From contig JAQNCU010000020.1 of NCBI GenBank assembly GCA_029077775.1, forward strand, positions 1-16,375: a DNA stretch of 16,375 bases, given 5' to 3'. Positions 8,144 through 14,761 of this stretch are shown piece after piece. A model generated the notes under the pieces. That model was given only the letters and a program-made list of their open reading frames with translations. It was not told the DNA's origin and made no database searches. The stretch comes from Acidocella sp. GTDB lineage: Bacteria > Pseudomonadota > Alphaproteobacteria > Acetobacterales > Acetobacteraceae. A program made the position numbers and the translations under genes. Every line of letters begins with the position of its first letter. Position 1 is the stretch's first letter.

Positions 8144-9135
8144 GTCAGGTGGCCCTCGGTGCGGAACCAGGCGAGCGCATCGGCCACCGCCAGGGCGGCG
8201 GGGCGGGGGGTATAGCCCAGCGTGGCGGTGGCGCGGGCGGAGGAGAAGAACATTTTTTTACGGGCCATTTTAAGGATATCCGGCGTCATTAGCGGGGTTT
8301 TGCCCGTGATGTTAGCCACCGCCTCCAGCACCCAGGCGAGCGGCATGAGCGGCGTGATGGGCAGGCGCAGGCGCGGCGCGGGCCGGTTGGTCGCCGCCGC
8401 GATCATCGCCAGCAAGTCGCGCAGCATCAGGTCCTCACCGCCCAGAATATAGCTCATCCCCGGCGTGCCGTGGCGCAAAGCGAGCAGATGGCCTGTGGCG
8501 ACGTCATCGACATGGACGATGTTGAGCCCGGTATCGACAAAGGCGGGCATCCGGCCACGCGCGGCATCGAGGATCATCTGGCCTGTGGGGGTGGGTTTGA
8601 CATCGCCGGGGCCGACCGGGGTGGAGGGGTTGACGATGATGATGGGCTGGGTGCGCGCGAGGGTGAGGACCGCCTGTTCAGCATCAAATTTCGATTGTTT
8701 ATAGGCACCTGTGTGGTGCGCGGGTTCGATGGGCGTGGCCTCGTCCGCCGGTGTTCCGTCATGGGTCAGGCCGAGGGCGGCGACCGAGCTGGTATAGACA
8801 CTGCGCTCCACCCCGGCGGCGGCGGCGGCGCGCAGCAATCCGAGGGTGCCGTCGATGTTGACGCGGCGCATGGCGGCGGCGTCGGGCACCCAAAGGCGGT
8901 AATCAGCCGCGACATGCAACAGATACCGGCAGCCTTTCAGGGCGGGCGCGAAGCTGGCGGGGTCGCTGAGGTCCAGGGGCACGATCTCGGCGTCAAACCC
9001 CGCCAGGTTGCGCGGGTTGCTGCCCGGTCGGGTGGTCAGGCGCAGGCGGTGGCCTGCCTTTTGCGCGGCGCGGGCAACGGCGGCACCGACAAAACCTGTG
9101 GCACCGGTTACGAGTGTCAGATCAGTCTGGCCCAC
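8140..9135 (-). CDS. hpnA: Hopanoid-associated NAD-dependent epimerase/dehydratase HpnA
   Basis: Extended short-chain dehydrogenase placed in hopanoid operons; proposed to act on a sugar or side-chain precursor, but its exact reaction is uncertain. The 331-aa protein begins almost directly with the nucleotide-binding TGATGFVG (10-17). The catalytic YxxxK is Y145-K149 (AYKQSK), with SS at 116-117 as the serine position. The GTG at 9135 is chosen over the longer frame (to 9249) because AAGGGGGG lies a few bases upstream and family members begin just before the glycine loop. The longer frame would also consume the divergent promoter region. First gene of the hpn operon, 127 bp from the divergent di-iron gene. 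Confidence 0.92.
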   Translation of the reverse strand: MGQTDLTLVTGATGFVGAAVARAAQKAGHRLRLTTRPGSNPRNLAGFDAEIVPLDLSDPASFAPALKGCRYLLHVAADYRLWVPDAAAMRRVNIDGTLGLLRAAAAAGVERSVYTSSVAALGLTHDGTPADEATPIEPAHHTGAYKQSKFDAEQAVLTLARTQPIIIVNPSTPVGPGDVKPTPTGQMILDAARGRMPAFVDTGLNIVHVDDVATGHLLALRHGTPGMSYILGGEDLMLRDLLAMIAAATNRPAPRLRLPITPLMPLAWVLEAVANITGKTPLMTPDILKMARKKMFFSSARATATLGYTPRPAALAVADALAWFRTEGHLT

Positions 9136-9163
9136 GCCACGCCCCCCTTGCCAGGTGTTGAGG

Positions 9164-9193
9164 TTCACATAAAAGCAGCAGCCGCCATATAGT
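9164..9193 (+). promoter_or_regulatory. Candidate sigma-70 promoter for the di-iron gene
   Basis: TTCACA (9164-9169) and TATAGT (9188-9193) each match the consensus at 5 of 6 bases, with 18-bp spacing. A start near 9200 would give a leader of about 60 nt before the ATG at 9263. The hpnA promoter must lie in the same 9136-9262 gap facing the other way, but I see no convincing match on the minus strand. Confidence 0.45.
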
Positions 9194-9262
9194 CGAGCAT
9201 GGAGGCCGCTATCGGAACGCTGTAGACCGTATTGCGGCGGCGCGCGCAATGAGGGGGTATAG

Positions 9263-10174
9263 ATGAGTGAGGCAGTGATCGCCCAGGCGGATTTTAACTC
9301 TCGCCATTGGCGATATCCGGTGGCGGGGCGGATCAGGCCCGGGGCGGATGCGCATTTCGAGATGCTGACCCGGCTGCTGGCGGAGACCTATAACCCATAT
9401 AAGCCTGCCGTGCTTGACTGGCCGAAGCTGGAACCTGAGACCCTGGCCCGGATAACCTCGCTGCCGATTTGGGATATCGCGGTGCAGACCGAGATTAAGG
9501 CGGCGGCGCGGATCAGGGCTTTTGCCCGGACCGTGCGCAGCGACAAATTGCGCGCCGCGCTTAACCACATGGCCGATGAGGAGGCGCGGCACCGCGATGT
9601 GCTGTCACGTCTGGTGGCGGCCTATGACATTCCGATGCAGCCGGAAGCGCCCTATGAGCCGCCGCGGGACACTGAATGGGGGTTCATGGTGACCGGGTAT
9701 TCAGAATGCGTGGATAGTTTTTTCGCCTATGGGTTGTTCGAGATGGCGAGGCAATCAGGGTTTTTCCCGCCGGAGCTGGTCGACACGTTCGAGCCCGTGG
9801 TGCAGGAGGAAGGGCGGCATATTCTGTTTTTCACCAACTGGATCGCCTGGCACAAGGCCACCATGCCGTTATGGCGGCGGCCCTATTTCCTGCTGAAGGT
9901 GGCGGCGGTGTGGGGGTTTTTGATCTGGGAGCGGATTGGCATCGCGCGTGGGGTGGATGGGCTGGAGGCCGGGGATGCGAATTTCACGGTCAATGGCACC
10001 AAGGCTCTGGCCGATGAGATGGACCCCGCCAAGCTGATTGATATCTGTCTGGCGGAGGATAAAAAGCGGATGGCTGGGTATGATGAGCGGTTGCTGCGCC
10101 CGACCACCATGCCGCGTCTGGCCCGGCTGGCCCGGCGGTTTATGCGGCCGAAACAAGTGCTGAAACACGCATAG
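9263..10174 (+). CDS. Ferritin-like di-iron protein next to hopanoid operon (function unknown)
   Basis: I do not recognise a named family. The 303-aa protein carries the full ferritin/RNR-R2-type di-iron ligand set in order: E77, E107-x-x-H110, E148, E183-x-x-H186. The gaps (30, then 35 residues within each helix pair) are close to those of ribonucleotide reductase R2, so it probably binds two irons and activates oxygen. Residues around 207-224 are hydrophobic and could be buried or membrane-associated; the C-terminus is basic. The ATG has GAGGGGG 5-6 nt upstream. It is divergent from hpnA and its TAG overlaps the GTG of the HpnL-type gene, tying it to lipid metabolism. A hydroxylase or desaturase acting on hopanoids or other lipids is inference; an oxidative-stress ferritin-like protein is the main alternative. 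Confidence 0.88.
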   Translation: MSEAVIAQADFNSRHWRYPVAGRIRPGADAHFEMLTRLLAETYNPYKPAVLDWPKLEPETLARITSLPIWDIAVQTEIKAAARIRAFARTVRSDKLRAALNHMADEEARHRDVLSRLVAAYDIPMQPEAPYEPPRDTEWGFMVTGYSECVDSFFAYGLFEMARQSGFFPPELVDTFEPVVQEEGRHILFFTNWIAWHKATMPLWRRPYFLLKVAAVWGFLIWERIGIARGVDGLEAGDANFTVNGTKALADEMDPAKLIDICLAEDKKRMAGYDERLLRPTTMPRLARLARRFMRPKQVLKHA

Positions 10175-11157
10175 TGGCATCGCGGCTGAAATTGCTCCCG
10201 GCGGGCTTTGCGCTGGCCGGGGTCGCAGTGGTCACGGGGCTCGTGGTTTATTATGGCGTGGGCGATGTGCTGCGCGCGCTGGCGGCGGTGCGGGCCCGCG
10301 AATTCGGCTGGTATGTGGCAGCACAGCTTGGCATCACGTTGGGGCTCGGGCTGTGCTGGCGGGTTTTGCTGCGGGCCCGCCGGGGCGGCGGCTTTTGGCT
10401 GTGCACCTGGGGACGGCTGGTGCGTGATGCGACGGGGGAGTTTCTGCCGTTCAGCCAGGTGGGCGGGTATGTGATAGGGGCGCGGGTGATCACCCTGGGC
10501 GGGGTGGATGTGGCCGACGCGGCGGCCAGCACGATGGGCGATATCACCACCGAATTTCTCGCGCAGTTGAGCTTTATCGGCATCGGCCTGGCGCTGTTGG
10601 CGCATAAGGTGCCGGGCAGCCGGTTGTTTTTGCCGGTGGCGATCGGGCTCGGCATTGCCGTGGTGATGGGGTTTGGCCTCGTGCTCGTGCAACGCGGCTC
10701 AGGTGCCAAGGCGTTTGGCGGGATCGTGCGGCGGATAGCGGGGCGGGCTGGCGAGGGGGTGGCGCTGAACGCGGCGCGGCTGCAAGCGGCGCTGGATGCG
10801 ATTTATGCCGAGCGGATGCGCCTTACGCTGTCGGCCATATTCCATTTGTTCTGCTGGTTCGGCACGGCGGGCGCGTCTTATATCGGGTTCCACGCGCTGG
10901 GCGTAAATTTGTCTTACGCCGATGCGATGTGCATCGAGGCGATGCTGCATGCGATCATGGCGCTGGCGTTTTTTGTGCCCGGACGAGTGGGCATCCAGGA
11001 AGCGGCATACACGCTGCTGGGCGGGTTGTTCGGGATCCCGCCGGACCTGGCACTCTCACTGTCACTGATGCGCCGGGCGCGCGATTTTGTCATCGCGGTG
11101 CCCGTGCTGGTGGCGTGGCAAGGGGTGGAAGCGCGGCGGCTGAAGGCGGCGGTTTAG
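10174..11157 (+). CDS. hpnL: HpnL-type integral membrane protein, putative hopanoid/lipid transporter
   Basis: Member of the lysylphosphatidylglycerol synthase transmembrane-like family that includes HpnL of hopanoid clusters; a role in moving hopanoids or lipids across membranes has been proposed. The 327-aa protein is mostly hydrophobic helices (for example about 9-28, 46-64, 130-145, 152-172, 218-240, 255-268, 303-316). Family-like segments are TGEFLPFSQVGGYVIGAR (87-104) and VPGRVGIQEAAYTLLGG (268-284). It starts with GTG whose G is the last base of the preceding TAG (TAGTG), with no clear own ribosome-binding site, which suggests translational coupling to the di-iron gene. Its stop lies 2 bp from the convergent permease stop. 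The hpnL symbol is by similarity and neighbourhood. Confidence 0.82.
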   Translation: MASRLKLLPAGFALAGVAVVTGLVVYYGVGDVLRALAAVRAREFGWYVAAQLGITLGLGLCWRVLLRARRGGGFWLCTWGRLVRDATGEFLPFSQVGGYVIGARVITLGGVDVADAAASTMGDITTEFLAQLSFIGIGLALLAHKVPGSRLFLPVAIGLGIAVVMGFGLVLVQRGSGAKAFGGIVRRIAGRAGEGVALNAARLQAALDAIYAERMRLTLSAIFHLFCWFGTAGASYIGFHALGVNLSYADAMCIEAMLHAIMALAFFVPGRVGIQEAAYTLLGGLFGIPPDLALSLSLMRRARDFVIAVPVLVAWQGVEARRLKAAV

Positions 11158-11159
11158 GG

Positions 11160-12572
11160 CTAATAATCCTCGTCGGCGACATACGCGCCGATGCGTTGCA
11201 CGAGGTCTGGGGAGCGGCGGGCGAGGATGATGCCGTAGATGATGGCGATGACGAGGCCGATGCCGACCAGGGTGGGGAACAGATTATAGGGCGCGGGCTG
11301 GCCGGGCTGGACGAGGCCCCAAAGCGGTGCGGCGGTGCCAAGGACGGCGAGTGCCGGGATGATACCATGTTTCAGCACGCTGAAATCCGCGCGGTGGAAG
11401 CGCAATATATAGACCGGCAGAGCGATGGTGGTGACCAGATAGACGATGATGATGGGGATGGTGCCAACCGTGCCCGTGTAGTCAAAGATCGTCACCGGAT
11501 CGAGGTTCCAGCCAAAGATGAACGTCACCGCCAGGGAGAAGATGATATAGGCCCAGGTGGCGGTGGCCGGGGTTTTGTATTGCGGGTGGATTTTGCCGAA
11601 GAAGCGGGGCAGCAGACGCTCCCGCCCCGCGCTGAACAATATGCGCCCCTGGCTGTTGGTAAGGCCGAGTAGACAGGAGAAAATGCTGGTCATGCCCGCG
11701 AGATAGGCGAGGATGAGCAGGCTTGCGGCGGAGCCTTTCAGCGCGTCGATGAAGGGGATTGTGGAATTGCCGATGGCTTTGGCGTCGTTATGGAACGCGA
11801 TCTCAGTCGCGTAAGCCAGGAAGACATAGACCAAACCAATGGCAATGGTGCCGATGACCAGCGCGCGGGGGATGTTTTTGCGCGGGTTTTCGGTCTCCTC
11901 GGCCAGGGTGGCTGAATTTTCCCAGCCGACGAAGGAATAGACCGCGAGCGGAAAGCCGAGCCAGATGCCGCCCAGGCCGCCCGAAAGGTTGGATGGCAAA
12001 AATGGCGCGAGCGAGAGGGCATGGCTGTTGACCACCAGCATGACCACCGCGCCGACCAGCAGCAGCCCGGTCTCGAAATAAAAGAAGATCGCGGCCCAGG
12101 TGGTGGAGATGGAGACCCCGCGTGAGACCAGCGCGCCGCAGATGAGTGTCGCGACCACGCACAGCAATTGCCAGGGGATGTTGATGCCGAGGAAAAGTTT
12201 CAACGTGTCATGCGCCCAGCCGCCGGAAATGGCGACGATGGCCGCCGCCGCGATGGCGTAGCCAACCACCGTGAACAGCGAGGCCGCGGCACCGGCGGTG
12301 GGGCCGAAGGCCATGCCGATGAAGGTGACGAAGGAGCCCGTGCTGGGGCGGTATTTCGAGAATTCCGCGAGCGTGTTGCTGACCAGCAAAATGACCACCA
12401 TGGCGACGATGATGGTGAGCGGGGCGGCAACACCGGCACCGCCGACGATGGCGCCAAAACCGAAATAGAAGCTGACCGCGGGCGCGATATTGGCCAGGGT
12501 GGAAGCCACGATCTGCGGCAGGCCGAGCGCATTGCGGCTGAGCCGGTCGGTTTTTGGTCCTTGTTCGGACAT
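11160..12572 (-). CDS. APC-family amino acid/polyamine permease
   Basis: Inner-membrane secondary transporter of the amino acid-polyamine-organocation superfamily. The 470-aa protein has about 12 hydrophobic helices. The N-terminal helix 1 region ANIAPAVSFYFGFGAIVGG (26-45) carries the small-residue break typical of the substrate site. The cytoplasmic-loop motif VGWENSATLAEETENPRKNI is a strong APC hallmark, and GRERLLPRFFGKIHPQYKTP matches the loop after helix 8. Substrate cannot be read from sequence. The ATG has GGGGAT about 8 nt upstream. Downstream of a PuuR-like regulator on the same strand (130-bp gap) and facing a dehydrogenase gene, so uptake of an amino acid, amine or amino alcohol that is then oxidised is plausible but inferred. 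Confidence 0.9.
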   Translation of the reverse strand: MSEQGPKTDRLSRNALGLPQIVASTLANIAPAVSFYFGFGAIVGGAGVAAPLTIIVAMVVILLVSNTLAEFSKYRPSTGSFVTFIGMAFGPTAGAAASLFTVVGYAIAAAAIVAISGGWAHDTLKLFLGINIPWQLLCVVATLICGALVSRGVSISTTWAAIFFYFETGLLLVGAVVMLVVNSHALSLAPFLPSNLSGGLGGIWLGFPLAVYSFVGWENSATLAEETENPRKNIPRALVIGTIAIGLVYVFLAYATEIAFHNDAKAIGNSTIPFIDALKGSAASLLILAYLAGMTSIFSCLLGLTNSQGRILFSAGRERLLPRFFGKIHPQYKTPATATWAYIIFSLAVTFIFGWNLDPVTIFDYTGTVGTIPIIIVYLVTTIALPVYILRFHRADFSVLKHGIIPALAVLGTAAPLWGLVQPGQPAPYNLFPTLVGIGLVIAIIYGIILARRSPDLVQRIGAYVADEDY

Positions 12573-12609
12573 TTATCTGATCCCCGTTATGGTGGTTTAC
12601 GCCAGCGGA

Positions 12610-12626
12610 CAGCGCGCTGCATGCAG
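12610..12626. repeat. Two overlapping perfect palindromes upstream of the permease
   Basis: CAGCGCGCTG (12610-12619) and CTGCATGCAG (12617-12626) are each perfect 10-bp palindromes sharing CTG. They lie in the predicted permease leader. They may form alternative mRNA hairpins or protein sites; chance is possible in GC-rich DNA. Confidence 0.3.
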
Positions 12627-12667
12627 ACAAGCACAATTTTCCGTGTGCCCAAGCGATAAAATCCGCG

Positions 12668-12687
12668 CTGGTTAGAATGATAACCAG
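12668..12687. promoter_or_regulatory. Palindrome overlapping the candidate permease promoter
   Basis: CTGGTTA and TAACCAG (7-bp perfect arms) flank GAATGA. On the minus strand the palindrome contains TATCAT (12682-12677), a 5/6 match to a -10 box. TTAAGA (12706-12701) stands 18 bp upstream and overlaps the stop codon of the regulator gene. A repressor bound here would block permease transcription. A terminator for the regulator gene is the alternative, but there is no T-run directly after the stem on the minus strand. Confidence 0.42.
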
Positions 12688-12702
12688 ATTTAATTAGTGC
12701 TC

Positions 12703-13251
12703 TTAATACGTAGGGGGCGTGATGGCGCTAAGGATTTCAGCCGGGGCAGCGGTGAGGTTGCGGAAGCGGTGCGGGGTGCGGCTGTCGAAATAATAGCCAT
12801 CGCCGGGGCCAAGGGTGCTGGTATCGTCGCCTACGGTAAGCTCGACAGCGCCGGTAAGAACCATGCCGGCCTCCTGCGCGGCATGGGTGAAGGCCGCCCC
12901 GGTATCGGCTCCGGGGACATAGGTTTCATGCAGCATCAGCAATTGCCGGTTGGGGTGGTTGATGCCGATCATACGGTAGGAAATCGAGCTGATTTTGCCG
13001 ATTTCGACGAAATCCTCGGCCCGGTAGAAGGGCGAATAGGGGAAGGAGGATTGCAGGTCCGAGAAGAACCCCGTGAGCGTGGTGCCGAGCGCATCGAGGA
13101 TGGCGGCCAGGGTTTCCACCGTCGGGCTCATGCGGTTACGCTCGATGAGCGAGATGGCGGCGTGCGAGATACCCGAGCGGGTGGCGAGTTCGCGCACGCC
13201 GAGCTGGCGGCGGCTGCGCAGGGCTTTCAGTTTCTCTCCGATCTGCGGCAT
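12703..13251 (-). CDS. XRE-family regulator with C-terminal cupin domain (PuuR-like)
   Basis: Predicted ligand-responsive transcription factor. The 182-aa protein has an N-terminal XRE helix-turn-helix (about 4-60, recognition region RSGISHAAISLIERNRMSPT). A small cupin domain follows (about 105-178), with HAAQEAGMVLTGAVELTVGD (123-142) and PHRFRN marking the beta barrel. This architecture is that of PuuR and related repressors of amine catabolism. The frame can be extended to a GTG at 13296, but a TATAAT box overlaps that region and family members start just before IGxxLKxLR, so the ATG at 13251 is preferred. It lies between a permease on the same strand and a divergent HisD-type dehydrogenase, both likely targets. 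The cupin ligand is unknown. Confidence 0.9.
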   Translation of the reverse strand: MPQIGEKLKALRSRRQLGVRELATRSGISHAAISLIERNRMSPTVETLAAILDALGTTLTGFFSDLQSSFPYSPFYRAEDFVEIGKISSISYRMIGINHPNRQLLMLHETYVPGADTGAAFTHAAQEAGMVLTGAVELTVGDDTSTLGPGDGYYFDSRTPHRFRNLTAAPAEILSAITPPTY

Positions 13252-13276
13252 CCGCGCCCCCGAGTTGGTGGATATG

Positions 13277-13292
13277 TTGGTAATTATACTGG
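13277..13292. promoter_or_regulatory. Back-to-back -10 elements between regulator and dehydrogenase genes
   Basis: TATAAT (minus, 13288-13283) is a perfect -10 for the regulator gene and TATACT (plus, 13285-13290) is a 5/6 -10 for the dehydrogenase gene; they overlap, so the two genes appear to share one divergent promoter core. Neither has a good -35 box. The plus-strand TGGTAATTATACT resembles the permease-promoter TGGTTATCATTCT at 10 of 13 positions. Confidence 0.38.
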
Positions 13293-13298
13293 ACACAG

Positions 13299-13311
13299 CG
13301 CGGTGACCGCG
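13299..13311. promoter_or_regulatory. Inverted repeat, candidate operator
   Basis: CGCGGT and ACCGCG are perfect 6-bp arms around a single G. It sits just upstream of the regulator's TATAAT, near its -35 region, where an autoregulator could bind. No second copy was noticed before the permease, and short GC-rich palindromes also occur by chance. Confidence 0.3.
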
Positions 13312-13373
13312 TTGTGGCGGAGACTGATCTACCCGAAGCTGCTGCGCAATATCTTCTGAGAGGTCCCGCCGTG

Positions 13374-14666
13374 ATGAATGACAATCCGCAGGGTGTTACG
13401 TTCGTGAAGACGCCAGGGCGTGGCGGGGCGGCGAGTCAGATGGCCGACCAGGCGGGGATCGAGGCGGCGGTGCGCGAGATCATCGCCGGGGTGCGCGCGG
13501 ACGGTGATGCGGCGCTACGGCGGTATTCGGCAGGGTTCGACCATGTCGAGCTTAAGGATATCGAGGTCAGCATGGCCGACCGGGCGCGCGCGGTGGCCGG
13601 GCTGGCCCCGCAGATGCGCGCGGATACGGAATTTGCCATCGCCAATGTGCGGGATTTCGCGCGCGCGCAATTAGGCACCATAGGCAGCCTGGAGGTGGAG
13701 ACGATCCCCGGTGTGCATCTGGGGCATTCGGTGATCCCGATCCGGCGGATCGGCGCTTATGTGCCGGGCGGGCGCTATCCGTTATTATCGGCGCCGGTCA
13801 TGACGATTGTGCCCGCCCGCGTGGCGGGGTGCGAGGAGGTGATCGCGTGTCTGCCGCCCGGCGCGCATCACGCAATGATCGCGGGGTGCCATCTGGCCGG
13901 GGCGGACCGGATATTCCGTGTCGGCGGGGCGCAGGCGATCGCCGCCATGGCCTATGGCACGGCAAGCGTTCCCGCGGTCGATAAGATCGTCGGGCCCGGC
14001 AATGCCTATGTGAACGAGGCAAAGCGGCAGGTGTTCGGGCGCGTGGGCATCGACCAGCTGGCCGGGCCGAGCGAGATTTTCGTGCTGGCCGATGCCAGTG
14101 CCGACCCGGTAATGATCGCCACCGATTTGCTGGCACAGGCCGAGCACGATGTGCGCACGCGGGTGGGGTTGATCACCACCGATGCGGCCATGGCGCAGGC
14201 TGTGCTGGCGGAGGTTGAGCGCCAGCTCTCCACACTGAGCACGGCTTCGGTGGCGGGGGCGGCGTGGCGCGATTATGGCGAGATCGCGTTGTGCGAAAAC
14301 GAGGCCGTGATGGTGGCGTATTCCGACCATGTGGCGGCGGAGCATTTGCAGGTGCACACGCAAGATGCCATGGCGCTGGCCGGGCGGCTGCGCAATTATG
14401 GCTCGTTGTTCATCGGGGAACTGGCGAGCGTGGTCTATTCCGACAAATGCAGCGGCACCAACCATACGCTGCCCACCATGGGGGCCGGGCGGTATACCGG
14501 CGGGTTGTGGGTCGGCTCGTTCGTGAAAATCTGCACGCGGCAATGGATGGAGGAGCGTGGGGTGGCCGCCGTGGCGCTGCCCGCCATGCGCCAGAGCGAG
14601 GCGGAAGGGCTCGAGGGGCATAGGCGTGCAGCGGCGGCGCGGCTCAGCCGGGGGCGCCTGGGTTAG
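13374..14666 (+). CDS. HisD-superfamily NAD-dependent dehydrogenase (HpsN-like, probably not histidine biosynthesis)
   Basis: Zinc-dependent alcohol dehydrogenase of the histidinol dehydrogenase family. The 430-aa protein keeps the catalytic pair E323-H324 and the four zinc ligands Q255, H258, D357 and H416. YVPGG (129-133) and VGPGNAYV (206-213) are also present. The stretches RYTGGLWVGSF (373-383), NYGSLFIG (341-348) and the shortened YVPGGRYPLL region recall the sulfopropanediol 3-dehydrogenase (HpsN) branch rather than biosynthetic HisD. No other his gene is nearby; instead a PuuR-like regulator and an APC permease are, pointing to catabolism of a diol or amino alcohol. A GTG at 13314 is in frame, but the ATG at 13374 gives the family length and has GAGAGG about 10 nt upstream. 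Substrate unknown; automated labels will probably say hisD. Confidence 0.87.
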   Translation: MNDNPQGVTFVKTPGRGGAASQMADQAGIEAAVREIIAGVRADGDAALRRYSAGFDHVELKDIEVSMADRARAVAGLAPQMRADTEFAIANVRDFARAQLGTIGSLEVETIPGVHLGHSVIPIRRIGAYVPGGRYPLLSAPVMTIVPARVAGCEEVIACLPPGAHHAMIAGCHLAGADRIFRVGGAQAIAAMAYGTASVPAVDKIVGPGNAYVNEAKRQVFGRVGIDQLAGPSEIFVLADASADPVMIATDLLAQAEHDVRTRVGLITTDAAMAQAVLAEVERQLSTLSTASVAGAAWRDYGEIALCENEAVMVAYSDHVAAEHLQVHTQDAMALAGRLRNYGSLFIGELASVVYSDKCSGTNHTLPTMGAGRYTGGLWVGSFVKICTRQWMEERGVAAVALPAMRQSEAEGLEGHRRAAAARLSRGRLG

Positions 14667-14761
14667 CGGGGTTGGCCGCTTGGTGGAAACGCGCCGGGAG
14701 CATCACATATAAGACCAATGATGTTGGATGATGGGGCGCACAAAGCGGCAAGGTGGGCGCG

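Noticed and set aside
8470..9192. Plus-strand open frame of 240 codons antisense to hpnA
   Set aside because: Glycine/aspartate-rich low-complexity translation with no motif, opposite an intact dehydrogenase.
12668..12687. Intrinsic terminator of the regulator gene
   Set aside because: The 7-bp stem is AT-rich and no T-run follows it directly on the minus strand, so an operator is the better reading.
13785..14621. Minus-strand open frame of 278 codons antisense to the HisD-type gene
   Set aside because: Arginine/histidine/proline-rich shadow translation with no domain; the plus-strand protein has all its catalytic residues.
13374..14666. Biosynthetic histidinol dehydrogenase (hisD)
   Set aside because: Zinc and catalytic residues fit, but no other his gene is near and the sequence looks closer to the HpsN-like branch; left without a symbol.
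14680..14713. Promoter for the PAS-LuxR gene from TTGGTG and TATAAG
   Set aside because: The boxes are 22 bp apart, too far for a normal sigma-70 promoter.
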